NCBI RefSeq assembly: GCF_029227915.1
Contig: NC_079876.1
Location: forward strand, 29,857,828-29,921,827
DNA: 64,000 nt
Reading direction: 5' to 3'
Source of the DNA: Hydractinia symbiolongicarpus
Lineage: Eukaryota; Cnidaria; Hydrozoa; Anthoathecata; Hydractiniidae
Position numbers and translations under genes: made by a program. This document shows positions 46,001 through 56,818 of the stretch, in pieces. The notes under the pieces are model-generated. The model was not told the DNA's origin. It did not search any database and worked only from the letters and a program-made list of their open reading frames with translations. Each line of letters begins with the position of its first letter. Position 1 is the stretch's first letter.

Positions 46001-47718
46001 AAATAAATGAAATGACGTACATTTCAGCAACTAACAGTTAATACAGGATGTATGACATACAATGACCATATAAAGAATGTGGTCATTCTGTGGCTATAGG
46101 GGCGTTAGCTGCCCCGGAAACCAACACATTAGTTAAAACTCTCTGGGTGAAAGCCTCTGTGGACGACACAAAACATTAAACAAGCACAAGACATAGCACA
46201 GGACTAAACATGACAAAGACGAACACAAATGTGGCAAAAATAATAAAGTGTAGGGCTTGGCTCTTAGGATTTGCTGCATGAGATAAAGAACAACTTAAAA
46301 AGACAAAACTTTATCAAATATGTCATTATAGTGTGATTCTGGTGACATTAATACAATGGATTTTACTTAAAATCAATCATTCTAGACATTTCGGTGCTTC
46401 TCTACTCTCTTGATAACTAAAAATTTAAAATCTGTAGTTACCTCTTCAAAGTAGACTTCTTTATTGAAATATTTTCTTGTTCTAAATCGCCTTCATTTTG
46501 AAAGAAGAGTAGTCTATTTTCATTAGGATGGATTGAAACTATGTCACGTATACCTAAAACAACATCCAACTAAGAATAACTTAAGACAAAAATGACGAGG
46601 GTACCAAATAAATAATTTGTATACAGTAAACAATTGATTTTAAAACTTTATCTTTGACACAAAATTAGAACTAAAAAACAAATTTAATAACAGGCTGACT
46701 TAAAACTATTAGCATTCGAAGCATTTCAAAAACTTGCATATTAGCTTCCCAAACACTTCAAAGATGATGGATCAAGTGGGAATTAAATCCACAACCTCTT
46801 GCTCACCTGGCGATTGTTCTCTATATTGCTTGAGAAGTTAATGCACAAGGTTTACTTACACTTATGTACCATTGTCTGTATAATATTTCAGAAACATCTC
46901 ATCTCTACAGCCACAAGAAATGTTTGTTTATACGCAACTTACCAGAGAGAGGATCCCTTTGTTTATTTTTACTTGCAGCTGTTGTTTCCCTGTCCAGTTG
47001 GAGTTCAACACGATTTGACATCATCACAGTTAAACTAGCATCATACGTTCTGTGCATGTCAACCAAACAATTTAACGGAGCATCTGTTATTGTGTCACAA
47101 CTAACAATAATTAGATCACTCTAAAGACAACAAAAACTTTCATTTTTACTCAAAGTTATACTTTTTACTCTGGAAGTGATATAATCCTTGATGAAAGGAC
47201 TTAGCTTCTTTAAGAAAGCAACTACTAAAACAACATTTTTACTTTAACTTTATCTTTTAATAACCTTAAGGAATCCGCTGTGCCAACATCATCGTCATCA
47301 GGAATTTGCACCAATTCAAACTTGGAATTTTCGGCACATAGTGTTTGTAAGGACTGATGAACTTTTTGTGCCGCATTTTGTCTCACAATAACAATAAAGT
47401 CTATAAAAGATATTATATGCATAGGACATATGGAAAATTTTTTTGTAATAATGGCAGGAAATAGGGATATAAAATGGCATCTAAACCTATTTCTTGTAGG
47501 TAAAAATATGACAGTAAGCTCAAGCCTCATCAGCACTTCCCTAGTACCATGAAAAAATACATACCTTGAAACCCATATCGCTCAAGGTAATTTACAACAT
47601 ACCAAATCATGGGCATGTTTCCAATTGGGAGTAAACACTTGGGTATATCCTCTGTCAGGGGGTACATCTTTGAACCCTCACCACCGGCTAAGATTACCGG
47701 TTGGAATTCAGGAGCCAT
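43036..47718 (-). CDS. EIF2B3: Translation initiation factor eIF2B gamma subunit, 11 coding exons
   Basis: Minus-strand exons: 47,718-47,565; 47,400-47,249; 47,120-46,943; 46,553-46,442; 45,831-45,742; 45,322-45,183; 44,866-44,700; 44,439-44,356; 43,593-43,445; 43,260-43,157; 43,088-43,036. All have GT-AG sites and matching phases, giving 460 residues (human 452). The N-terminal half is the nucleotidyltransferase-like domain: [42 protein letters not shown], and [12 protein letters not shown] in exon 3. [20 protein letters not shown] and [12 protein letters not shown] follow. The C-terminal part is a left-handed beta-helix of hexapeptide repeats ([40 protein letters not shown]). With eIF2B epsilon it forms the catalytic pair that reloads eIF2 with GTP in the cytosol. 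All reading frames are intact. Intron 8 holds a MITE. Confidence 0.97.
43718..44304. mobile_element. TA-flanked MITE in EIF2B3 intron 8, 587 bp
   Basis: The left end CAGTCAACTCTCCAACTAGC and the right end, read inward, CAGTCAACTCTCCAGTTAGC are terminal inverted repeats. TA lies on both sides (43,716-43,717 and 44,305-44,306). There is no coding capacity. The ends resemble pogo/Tigger-type Tc1/mariner MITEs. It does not touch splice sites. Confidence 0.85.
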
Positions 47719-49466
47719 TTGATCAGTTTTCTAATGTGTAACAATATATAGAAAGAAAGAGGAATATGCATAAAGTATAGGCACAATCAAATAAGATCAA
47801 AGAAGACAAAGATGCTTCTATTTAATAGGAAGTATATAGTTTATAACTTTTTCAGGTCTTTTAATGTTACACACTACACAAAGGTCCAAAAATCCTAATT
47901 TGACTTCAACCTATAAACTATTGATTTATCTCAAAGGGTCATAAAACTTTTCCGACACTGGAAAAATCAAGAAAGTTTTGAATTGCAACCCAACTGCTCT
48001 TCTTGAGGTAATGCTACATCATATTATTGTGTGGAGCATTGTTCAGTATACTTAATGTGACACTGGAAGTCGTCTAATATTTCCTAACCCACTAAACCCA
48101 TATGAAAACATCCAATGTGTTAACAAAATTTAAACGTTATGGTTTCTTTTATTGCAGGAAATAGAATTTCTTATCTACTTTGGTTATTATAGTCAAACAT
48201 GTTCGTAATATCAATCCTGTGCCTGAAGCTGTGCAAGCAAAAGATTTTGAATAGAGCCTTATACGAATTTATTAATAGCGATTATATTTTCACTTTTATA
48301 TAGTATATATTTGGAGTCTACGTCAGGCCTGGTCAGGAGTGAAATCACCCAAGCGAAGTACATTACTCTCCCAAATTAGTGATGGGGATGCAGTGATAAT
48401 CAAAGGCCTAAGTTATGTTAAGGCGTGCAAAACAGCAGAACAATAATTGGAAAAATAAAAGAGAAGGGCTTGGAGGACACAACTATTGTCGCAATCCTTT
48501 TCGGAAAGAAAGGCCATGGTGTTTCTGCAGCTACATTTTCCCTATTATAACTCCAAAAATTAAAAAATAAAACATGCAAAAATAACGATATAATTCAAAT
48601 ATAATCTTGTATATTTTTAATTAATCTTTGTTCCGCATCTCCTTCGTTTTGTTTTCATCTGTCATGTGCCATCATGGAAGTTTCTTAATCTGGATCACAC
48701 ATAGCACAAATAAAAAAATGTGTTAGGCACCGTTAAAACACAAAGTAAGGTTGCACATTTTAATAAACCAATTAAATCACAAAAAAATCAATACAATCGA
48801 ATAGGAAATATATGCTTCGTTTTCATATCAAAAAAATCTTTAAACGCGTGGCTCCAATAAAACTTCAAAATTCATTCAGAAAGTTTAGTCTGGAAATATG
48901 GCGGACATTTTGTCTGACGAGTCTCCAAAAGTTATTTCAAGCTGCATTAGCACTTTCTATAACACGCCATGACACAGCTGAGGCGAGCGGAAGATAGCAC
49001 GCCATTATTGATTCAGGCCTGTGTGGAGGTGTGCGTGTGCAATCACACGCCATTCCTCAGTTTAAGGTTTAACTATTTTTAACAATCATAATAGAAGTTG
49101 CTTTAGTGATAAAAACACTCATTGTACATACTTGCATAAATAATAAAATGTACAGGTAAACTCACAGTAGCTGGTTACCCTCAATCTGAACACTTAACCG
49201 ATTTCACATTTTAATGTTTTTGTTCTTAGATGAAAAGACTATTTAGTGTAGAACAAGTCTCAATATAGCCTAGTTAACTAAGATTTCTTCTTTGAGGTTA
49301 ATAAAATGAGTTTCTCTCAAACAAAAGCTTAGACGCAAAGGAATGACTCAGTGAAAACCCTGGGTTTAAATTGACCAACATGACTAATCACTTCAGAGGC
49401 CATTTTAATTTATGTGTGAGTTGTTTACCAAGCCTGGCCACATCTTACTCTGGTTAAAACTTCATG
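47719..49466. other. Intergenic, upstream of EIF2B3
   Basis: Presumed promoter side of EIF2B3. At 48,898 ATGGCGGACATTTTGTCTGA begins a 24-codon frame (MADILSDESPKVISS...) on plus. Its start looks like a gene start or YY1-type ATGGCGG motif, but no donor or downstream exon was found. Nothing else is recognised. Confidence 0.35.
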
Positions 49467-50119
49467 CAGGGGCGGATTTAGACTTCGGCCACTTCGGCAC
49501 TCGCCTAAGGAGAAATTTTGCCAATGAGAAAATCATGTGTATCTAAATATAGAAATTGATTTAAAGCAACGCATAATTTTTATTATAAGCGTTTAATAAG
49601 ATTCCTTTGCGCCCAGGATCCGAGGTAATATTCTTATCTCCACTCAGGAGTGTTTGCCGAGGCTCGACTCTCCTTCGATGTGCTTTGCCGAAGTACTATG
49701 GTTCTTACGGTAGTCGAACTACATTTTGCCGCATTTCGCTGACTTTGTTTCTCTCGATTCCTTTGTTTTCTGCCGTAAAAACAGTCGACTTCGGCGGCTG
49801 CTGAGGTGTGGACTTTTGGACTCTCTTAAACAAAAGAAACACAAAAGAATTATGACGTCGAGAAAAATCTCGCCGAGGTGTGGACTTTTGGACTCTGGTT
49901 AAAACAAAAGAATTTGTGACGTAAAAAGAATCTCGCCGAAGTGTGGACTTTTGGACTCTCTTTAGTCGAAATTTACGGTGAAAGAAAGATTGATATTAGG
50001 GGATGGGTGCGTAGGAATAATTTACTCTTCCTATTGTTATTGCCTCGCGGTAGCCGGTCTGTTTAATGGGTTCGGCCAGCTTCGGCCAACTGCAATTCTG
50101 AAGTTCTTTCTGATCCAAC

Positions 50120-52263
50120 ATGTCTTCTGATGGGAGCTTGCGGGATCGGGTTGTGCTTGCTGTAAAAAGCAATGATATTTGCGAATGTAAAAGTCTTTAT
50201 AAGATATTGAAAGATAAAATAACAGAGTTTCCTGATTTTGGAACATTAGATCATTGGAGAAAGATTGAGAAAAAGTTGTTAAGCAGAAATTTCAGTGTTG
50301 AACATTTTATTCCTGGGTATGCAAAAGAGAAAGCATTCGTCGCTTTGAGGTAACTATCTATTTTTACTTTTGTTGATAATCCCTAAGGAATGTTTAAAAA
50401 TAAATTAATTGTATTGTGGTGACAAAGCGCTATTAAGCTTTTAAACAATAAACAAAAGGGGGTTCACTACAATAAACAAAAAGTTTCTATTTGGGTCATC
50501 GAGACTATTTAATGACAATAATAGAGCCAGCTGTTATTCTTGTTGTAGATTTGCAGTAGAGTGAAGTGAACAAATTTTTTATGTTCACTTTTGTAGATCT
50601 GAAGCTTCTGGAAATTGTTTATACAGTTCAGCATCCTTGTGTTTGGGAAGTAACAATATGTTGGTGGACTTGCTACGACTTCTGGTATCGTTGGAACTTT
50701 TTCTCTTCCCAAATTTTTATTCCAATCATCCTCTATTTTCTTCCATCTTTCAAGAGCAGAGAGGTTCTTTCAGTTCTCTGAAAAATATTCTATTTTTCTG
50801 TGTTTCCCATGTTGCTTGTGACAGCAATAAAGAGGGGGAAGAGCTTATAAAAGAAGAAGCTGTCTTAAATTTAAATGACAAAAACTGGTCAAGTTTCCTT
50901 TGCCTTTTAGCTTTGTCCTCAGTTACAGGGAGAATTATATTCTCATATTACCCTGATATTGGAGAGGAAAAGTTTAAGGTTTGTATGAACCAAAAAATAA
51001 TTCCCCGTAAGCATGTTTCAATGAAGGCTGATCTACACATAATGTTTTGTTATGAAGGCCTTATGTTATCTTCAAAATTTCAGTCCAACCATTTTGTGCC
51101 TCTCGTTCATTCTTCTTTAAAACGAAAGACTAATCAATCACTTAAATTATGTTTTCCTAAAAAAGTATTTACTGACGGTAATATGTGTGTAGGTGGTAAA
51201 TTACAGACAAAACTTAATTTCTTAACAAAACCTATAGTTAAAACATATGAATCACCTGCTATAACTTCCAGTATTAGCACAATTTCCAAAAATTGTTCCA
51301 CTGTTGATAGTACAGAACCTGAAATGGTTTATGTTTGTGAAAATGATGTTGGATCTTTTCGAAAAAAAGTTGCTAAATTAAAGGAAAGTGATATTCGTAA
51401 CACTTACAATTTCCCTGTCAGTAACAGGAAATTTCAGTATAAATGGCTTTCTGATTTTTCATGGCTGGCATATTCGCCTACTATGGATGGTGCATTTTGT
51501 CTTCCTTGTGTCCTATTTGGAGACAGATTTCCCAGTAAATCTTATAAGGTCACCAAACTTTTTTCTGAACCTCAAAAACATTGGCCAGATGCAGTACCTT
51601 CTTTTAAACGTCATTGTTCGTCTAAGCAGGGTTTACATGTAAATACTTCTCTTCTCTTCAATTCTTTTATTGATAATATGTCTGGGGCAAGGCCATCAAT
51701 TGACACATTGATTGACCAAAATTTACAAAAAAGTATTAACGATAACAGGCAAAAACTGATTCCAATCATTGATACAATTATTTTGTGTGGGCGAATTGGC
51801 ATAGCTTTGCGTGGCCACAGAGATGGTCCTGATTCACAACCAAAAATAGGGGAATACTCGCAAGGGGGGCTGGAAATTTTCGTGAACTTTTAAACTTTAG
51901 GGTACGTGCAGGAGACAATGTAGTAAGAATGCTACATACATCTCGAAAACGTCTCAAAATGCTTTGATATCATGTTGTGGTTCAGTGATATCTGACACTA
52001 TTGTCAACGAGGTTAAAAGAAATAAGTTTTTTTCCATAATTGCAGATGAGGCAGCTGATTGTTCTAATAAGGAACAAATGTCTCTGGTTTTACGTTTTGT
52101 GGACAGCAGTTGTGATATTAGGGAGGATTTTATAAGATATATTTATTGTGAGGACGGGTTAGCAGGAAAAGATTTAGCCTCAGTTCTGCTAAAATGTGTA
52201 TCCAAAGATTTATCTTTGGATATTTTAAATTGTCGTGGGCAGGGAAGTAGGTATAGTAAGTAG
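50120..52263 (+). pseudogene. hAT transposase with OTU-like N-terminal module, frameshifted and truncated
   Basis: Exon 1 is 50,120-50,349 (MSSDGSLRDRVVLAVKSNDI...). A phase-2 GT-AG intron leads to exon 2 at 50,597. Exon 2 begins SEASGNCLYSSASL, an OTU/vertnin-like cysteine motif (GNCLY) usually written DGNCLF, followed by DLLRLLVSLELF. Further on come a TTF-type zinc-finger region (NFPVSNRKFQYKWL, FCLPCVLFG) and the DUF4371-like hAT core (IALRGHRDG). A missing base in the G run near 51,862 shifts the frame before GNFRELLNFRVRAGDN. The core resumes as SDTIVNEVKRNKFFSIIADE and ADCSNKEQ, ending at NCRGQG. The remaining catalytic domain and hATC dimerisation region are gone. Confidence 0.83.
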
Positions 52264-52335
52264 GTAAGGGAAGTAGGTAAGGGAAGTAGGTATAGTAAGT
52301 AGGTAAGGGAAGTAGGTAAGTAAGTTGGTATATAA
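52245..52335 (+). repeat. GGGAAGTAGGTA-type minisatellite replacing the transposase C-terminus
   Basis: Units of GTAGGTAAGGGAA and GTAGGTATAGTAA repeat about seven times immediately after the RGQG codons. This suggests a deletion repaired with, or followed by, simple-repeat growth. Confidence 0.8.
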
Positions 52336-52817
52336 GGGGTATGTTTTTTTATGCTTCATGTTGACCTGGTGTACTGAAATTTAGTTTAAAATTTTCAGTT
52401 TTGATTGTTGTTCATTCATTTATTCATTGGTTGGTTTTGACAATTGATCAATTTGACTCATTTCATGACAGATTCATTTTGTTCATGGTTGGTTATATTA
52501 CCTGATGTGCAAGCTGGAAGAAAGAAGAAAGAAGATTTTGAATGAAGAAAGAAGATTTTGACTGGATTATTAATTTAATCCTCTAATCTTTAAAAAATGT
52601 TATTTTTGGATTTCATTTATCTGGATGTGAATCTGGAAGAAAGAAGAAATTTTGCTGGCTGGCTAATTTTAGCCTTAATTTTTCTGAAAACATTATTTGG
52701 CTTTTATTTATGAATTTTATGGTTGTTTTTTTTTCCAATAACATATAAGAAATGGACATGTGAAGGTCCTGTCTGCTGCATTTTTGAGTGCTGAAATAGA
52801 TAAATAAGCTAAAGCTT

Positions 52818-52919
52818 CTGGGGCTTCGCCCCAGACCCCACTTGGGGGGCTTACAGCGCACCCCAAGACCCCCAGCTGTTTTATCACGCGCAATTTTTGC
52901 TACGCAAAAATTGCGCGTG
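52818..52919. repeat. Two strong hairpins at the hAT right end
   Basis: Hairpin 1 (52,818-52,834): CTGGGGC / GCCCCAG around TTC. Hairpin 2 (52,885-52,919): 16-bp perfect arms starting CACGCGCAATTTTTGC around TAC. Subterminal hairpins of this kind are common in hAT elements. The intervening GGGGGGCTTACAGCGCACCC matches 22,955 in inverse orientation. Confidence 0.85.
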
Positions 52920-53064
52920 GGCTTCGCTTCGCTTCGCAAATCCCCCTAAGGAGAAAAAAATCCTGTATCCGCCCCTGTCATGGTTTCATAATATTTGTTA
53001 GGGCCAGTGAAACTACTCGCTGGCATATTCGGGATAAAAAGAGCTTTCCACGATATTGATCATG

Positions 53065-53220
53065 TGAGCAAAGAACAATAGAATTAGCCAATCAAAAAGC
53101 GTGGCCAGTTTTTGACCACAGAAAAATCATTTGAGACCCAGCTTAATTTATCCCACCTTAACTACTCTGATTTCCCGGTGGTGAAAAAAAATATGCTAGG
53201 TCTCCTGGCTAGTCTCAATA
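53065..53220 (+). repeat. Dispersed repeat, copy 2 (partner at 21,500-21,665)
   Basis: GAGCAAAGAACAATAGAATT, CAAAAAGCG, TTTGAGACCC, and TGCTAGGTCTCCTGGCTAGT are in the same order as in copy 1. Confidence 0.65.
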
Positions 53221-54340
53221 AGAATAGCATGTGTACATGCATTTGCACATGCGCACACTCACACACGCCATATTAGGTTTTTGGGTGCGATAATTTACAA
53301 ATAAAATACCTTAGGCATCCAATCATAAAAATTAAAAATCACTTTCAGAAATCATGTGTATCCATTTCAGCTAAACTTTTCTGGTTAGGGATCGTCTTCA
53401 AGAACGTTTCATTTTTGATACAAATTGATGATTTTCATCATATGAAAATCCTTTTTTTTACATTGTTTCATAATTGTATATCATGAAATGAATTAATGTT
53501 TCATGTTTTTTACAAAACGATTTTACAACAGACTGAGAAAAATAAAACAATCTTGAAAGTATTTTAAAACAATTTGAAAAAAGACAAATTTTTTTTGAAA
53601 AAAACAAATTTTAAATCAATGTTGAACCAATCACCACATCACAGACATATTACTTGAAGTTTTTCTGCATCACATTTAATAAAAAATTCCTGGCATGGTA
53701 CTTCCGAGGTGCAGAAATGGGTGAAGTACTAGATTTTTTAGCCCATCTAAAGTGTGCCCTGTGACCACCGTTAATCGAAAACTCTAGCAAAAACTAGCTA
53801 GCTAGCTCTAGCTAGCTAGTAATTAGCTACATAATGGGAAATTTATCATCTCCAGCTAGCTCATTTGTTAGTACATTGATTAAAAAAGATAAGTCTACGG
53901 CAGTGAAAGAAGTAGCTAGAAGAGAAAAAGTCAGGCTGGGGGGGACTCTATGGTTCCTATGATCTTGTCTTGTTAGTCTGGACGACGACTAGCAGTTTTT
54001 GTTTGCTAAGGAGATAAATGCGCATCCCTTTGCGCTATATATCTTCTATGCTCTTTGTTTATAAACTTACTTAAACATGGCGGACCGTAGCAATTTTTAA
54101 TTTAAACCCGACTGGAGCGGATTTGGGGACATTTATATTCAATTTGATGTAGTTAGTTTTACTAATTTTTATAACGATATGCCCTGTTAATTTTTTCCAA
54201 CAGGGGTCAGATTTAGAGTGTGAAAAACTCCCATTTAAGGTATAGCTAGACATCTCTAAAGTTTCTGTCAAATAAAAATCAGCCTACTAAAGAGACACAG
54301 ACAGCATAGCTAGATAGATATAGATAGATTTAGTGCATAT
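53221..54340. other. Intergenic with a GCTA microsatellite
   Basis: CTAGCTAGCTAGCTC-type repeats occur at about 53,790-53,822. No gene or RNA is recognised. Confidence 0.4.
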
Positions 54341-54344
54341 TTTA

Positions 54345-54905
54345 CATGGCTAGCCTCACAAATATCGGGGGATATACCCTGTCTATTATTTCCAGGAAGG
54401 GGCCATGGCTTTGATGTGGAGTCCTGGAGTATCTTACAGCTACGCAAACTCAATTCGGGTCAGTGCCTGCAAGACAACTCCCTGCCACATTCAACGGAAA
54501 CACAGTTCACCATCTCTCCAATTTCCTTCACATGGCTTGGGTTAACACGGGGCTATGGTAATATTCAATTGCCTATTGTTGAATCGTCACCAAGGGGAAG
54601 AACATCATAGATAAAATACGCATATTTTACATGGCCTCACCTAGATCCAGGGATATACCCTGTCTATTATTTCCAGGAGGGGCCATGGCTTAGATGGGAA
54701 GTCTTAGAGTATTTAATGCTCATTTTGAGCCACACAGACCCAACAGCCGGCAACATTCAACAGACACAGTGTGCCATTTCCCCAATTCTCCTCATCACAT
54801 GGTTCACCTGAGGCTATGGTAACATCCCATGTTGAATCACTGCCAATCGAATCCTTGTCTCCTGCACAAAGTGCGAGAGTTATAACCACTAAACTACAGC
54901 GCATA
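54345..54905 (-). repeat. Two tandem tRNA-derived SINE copies
   Basis: On minus, the copy at about 54,904-54,630 starts with GCGCTGTAGTTTAGTGGTTA (A box) and ACAAGGATTCGATTGGCAG (B box). Its body continues to GGAAATAATAGACAGGGTAT near its 3' end. A second copy, without the tRNA head, occupies about 54,600-54,350 and repeats the body (ATTACCATAGCC, AAGCCATGGCCCC, AATAATAGACAGGGTATATC). The repeats are about 85 percent alike by eye. A full head in one copy and a lost head in the other fits 5' truncation or partial tandem duplication. Confidence 0.75.
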
Positions 54906-55879
54906 GCAACTTCTCCTGTGATGACCTTCTATCCTATTTACCAACTGCATTATGTTTCAAGTCAGGAGGTCAAATTCAAAAGAAATCCTGATATGCTACT
55001 GTATATAGCTAGACAAGTTGCAGCCGTTGCAACTGTTTTGATTTTGCGTCTAAAACAATGAACATGCGCCTCATGCATGCAGGCAAGAAATTTAAATAAT
55101 AGACCACAACGATTGAAGTTAAATAATTAACTTACTTTTTGTAATAATTAAAAACTGATCTTAGAAAGAGAAAATGATAGTTAAGAAAAACCAATAATAG
55201 CTCCTTTTGGACCGTTTATTCCTTAAATCTTTGAATTAAAGAGAATAGTCAATTTGATCCTTCTTTTATTACCTGTAAAGATGCGCACACATATACGGGT
55301 CTTTATAAACATTCACAACTTATATCTATACAGTATGTACAGTCATTAATACTGTTATTTTTTTGTGAAGATTTCTGATAGGACCATTCTGCTTTACAGA
55401 TTCCCTTCATTACTTTGCTTTGACAAGTAAGAAATAAATGTGTCTACCACTTTTGTTAAAAAAGATTTTCTCAGTCTTGTGTTATGAACCATTTCTTTTT
55501 ATTCCATTCAATAGAGCTAAAAAATTTATCATGCTTGAGCAGAAAACACCCTATTTGTCGTTATTTGTGATGATAATGTAATGACATCTGGGTTTCTTAC
55601 ATTTTTTTGTTACTACAATCTATATTTATATATAATTATACAATGTATATTTATATATAATTATTGATACATAACTAATAAACTTTGGAAGAAAGCACAA
55701 GTGAAAGTTATCTCTTAGAAATTTACTTATCTGTATATAATATTATTTGTGTGTTTGTCTATTAAGTTTTATTTCTGTTTAGCAAAAACTTGATGTATTT
55801 CCACCTTGTGTCAGAATTGAAAAATCTCTTGGTCGCTGGTGTCAAGTAAACATTTTCTTTGACAAAAATCCTGTTCTAG
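54906..55879. other. Intergenic / 5' region of ARL16
   Basis: AT-rich. A splice acceptor-like TTATTTCTGTTTAG lies near 55,784, and CCTGTTCTAG lies directly before the ARL16 ATG, so untranslated leader sequence is probably spliced. No other feature is seen. Confidence 0.4.
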
Positions 55880-56419
55880 ATGACTGAAATACCAAGAATT
55901 TTACTGCTTGGAATGGAGGGGTCAGGAAAATCACTTTTCATGAAACGACTACAACAAGTTGCAACTGAAGGTTTTGATACAAATTTTAAAAGCATACCCT
56001 CAACTGTCCCAACAGTTGGTAATAATATTATTAATTTAACAATGAGCAAAGGCGATTACGAATTTAGAGAAATTGGTGGTTCAATGGCTCCAATATGGGG
56101 GAAATATTTAAAAGATGCTGATGCCCTAATTTATATGATTGATTTTTCAAACCAATTTCAGATTTCTAGTTCTTGTATAATGCTATTAACTTTGTTGTCC
56201 AATGAAGATCTCAGCGAAAAGAAGGTCTTGCTTATTTTTAACAAGAAGGATTCTACAGGAACAATATCCCTAACAGAGCTTAAAAAAATATACAGACTGT
56301 CGGATCTATCACAGTATGGAAATTTTAGTTTAAAGGTTGTGGAATGTAGTTGTGTTACCAAGTATGGATTTGATGATGTTATTGAATGGTTGGAAAATGT
56401 TACTGTGCCACAGCTATAG
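55880..56419 (+). CDS. ARL16: ADP-ribosylation factor-like GTPase ARL16
   Basis: Single coding exon, 179 residues, close to the human length. G1/P-loop GMEGSGKS is at 11-18. The switch I threonine is in PTVGNN. G3 is degenerate, REIGGSMAPIWG at 63-74, without the DxxGQ glutamine, and G4 NKKD is at 121-124. The same divergent G3 (RELGG..GPIW) typifies ARL16, so intrinsic GTP hydrolysis should be unusual. There is no N-terminal Gly for myristoylation, in keeping with this branch. ARL16 has been linked to ciliary and Golgi traffic in mammals. An AG acceptor at 55,878-55,879 directly abuts the ATG, so the mRNA leader must be joined by cis- or trans-splicing. AATAAA follows at 56,497. Confidence 0.9.
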   Translation: MTEIPRILLLGMEGSGKSLFMKRLQQVATEGFDTNFKSIPSTVPTVGNNIINLTMSKGDYEFREIGGSMAPIWGKYLKDADALIYMIDFSNQFQISSSCIMLLTLLSNEDLSEKKVLLIFNKKDSTGTISLTELKKIYRLSDLSQYGNFSLKVVECSCVTKYGFDDVIEWLENVTVPQL

Positions 56420-56496
56420 GCCGATTTTTTTTAAAAGTCTAGACTGTGAGGTTTGGAAGAATGTGGAATAAGAGAGAGTATGGTGCGTGAGTTATA

Positions 56497-56502
56497 AATA
56501 AA
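56497..56502 (+). terminator. ARL16 polyadenylation signal
   Basis: AATAAA 78 bases after the stop codon; a second one lies near 56,562. Confidence 0.6.
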
Positions 56503-56769
56503 TATCCTTTTAGCCAGTTCATTATTATAATATTTTACATTCTTCTATAAACAATATTATTGAATAAAAAATGATTGGAAAATTGCTAACTTCGTCATCC
56601 TATTTCTTATTCTTATGACATCAGTGTTGACGCAACAGAAAACATTTCTTAATCTTTGCGATACAAGCAAACGTTTTTTGAATGAATATCACGCAAGACA
56701 TGTATACAAAATATTTATTATTGCATGAAAAGCATATGTCTATGGTGATAACTGCTCAATCACTGATTG

Positions 56770-56818
56770 AAACAGTATGAAAAGCGTGGTTTGGCTAACC
56801 ACGCTTTTCATACTGTTT
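56770..56818. repeat. Perfect hairpin, 22-bp arms, 5-nt loop
   Basis: Arms 56,770-56,791 and 56,797-56,818 are exact reverse complements around TGGCT. It is isolated, 350 bp after ARL16, with no repeat family recognised. It could be a small MITE core, a fold-back, or a short hairpin RNA source. Confidence 0.95.

Larger units (their letters stand above)
49467..52977 (+). mobile_element. hAT-superfamily transposon (ZMYM/DUF4371-type), degenerate
   Basis: The left end CAGGGGCGGATTTAG and the right end, read inward, CAGGGGCGGATACAGG are the familiar hAT terminal inverted repeats. A TCATG is found on both sides, but a clean 8-bp target duplication is not visible. The interior holds a spliced, truncated transposase, a GTAG-type minisatellite where the catalytic C-terminus should be, and two strong hairpins near the right end. 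It can no longer move itself. Confidence 0.85.

Noticed and set aside
46745-46810. tRNA-like stretch on minus in EIF2B3 intron 3
   Set aside because: Only a B-box-like GGATTTAATTCCCA is visible; too weak to annotate.
48898-48972. MADILSDESP... frame as first exon of a divergent gene
   Set aside because: Only 24 codons, with no convincing donor site or downstream exon.
49459-52985. 8-bp target-site duplication of the hAT element
   Set aside because: Only TCATG is shared between flanks; the full 8 bp do not match, so none is claimed.
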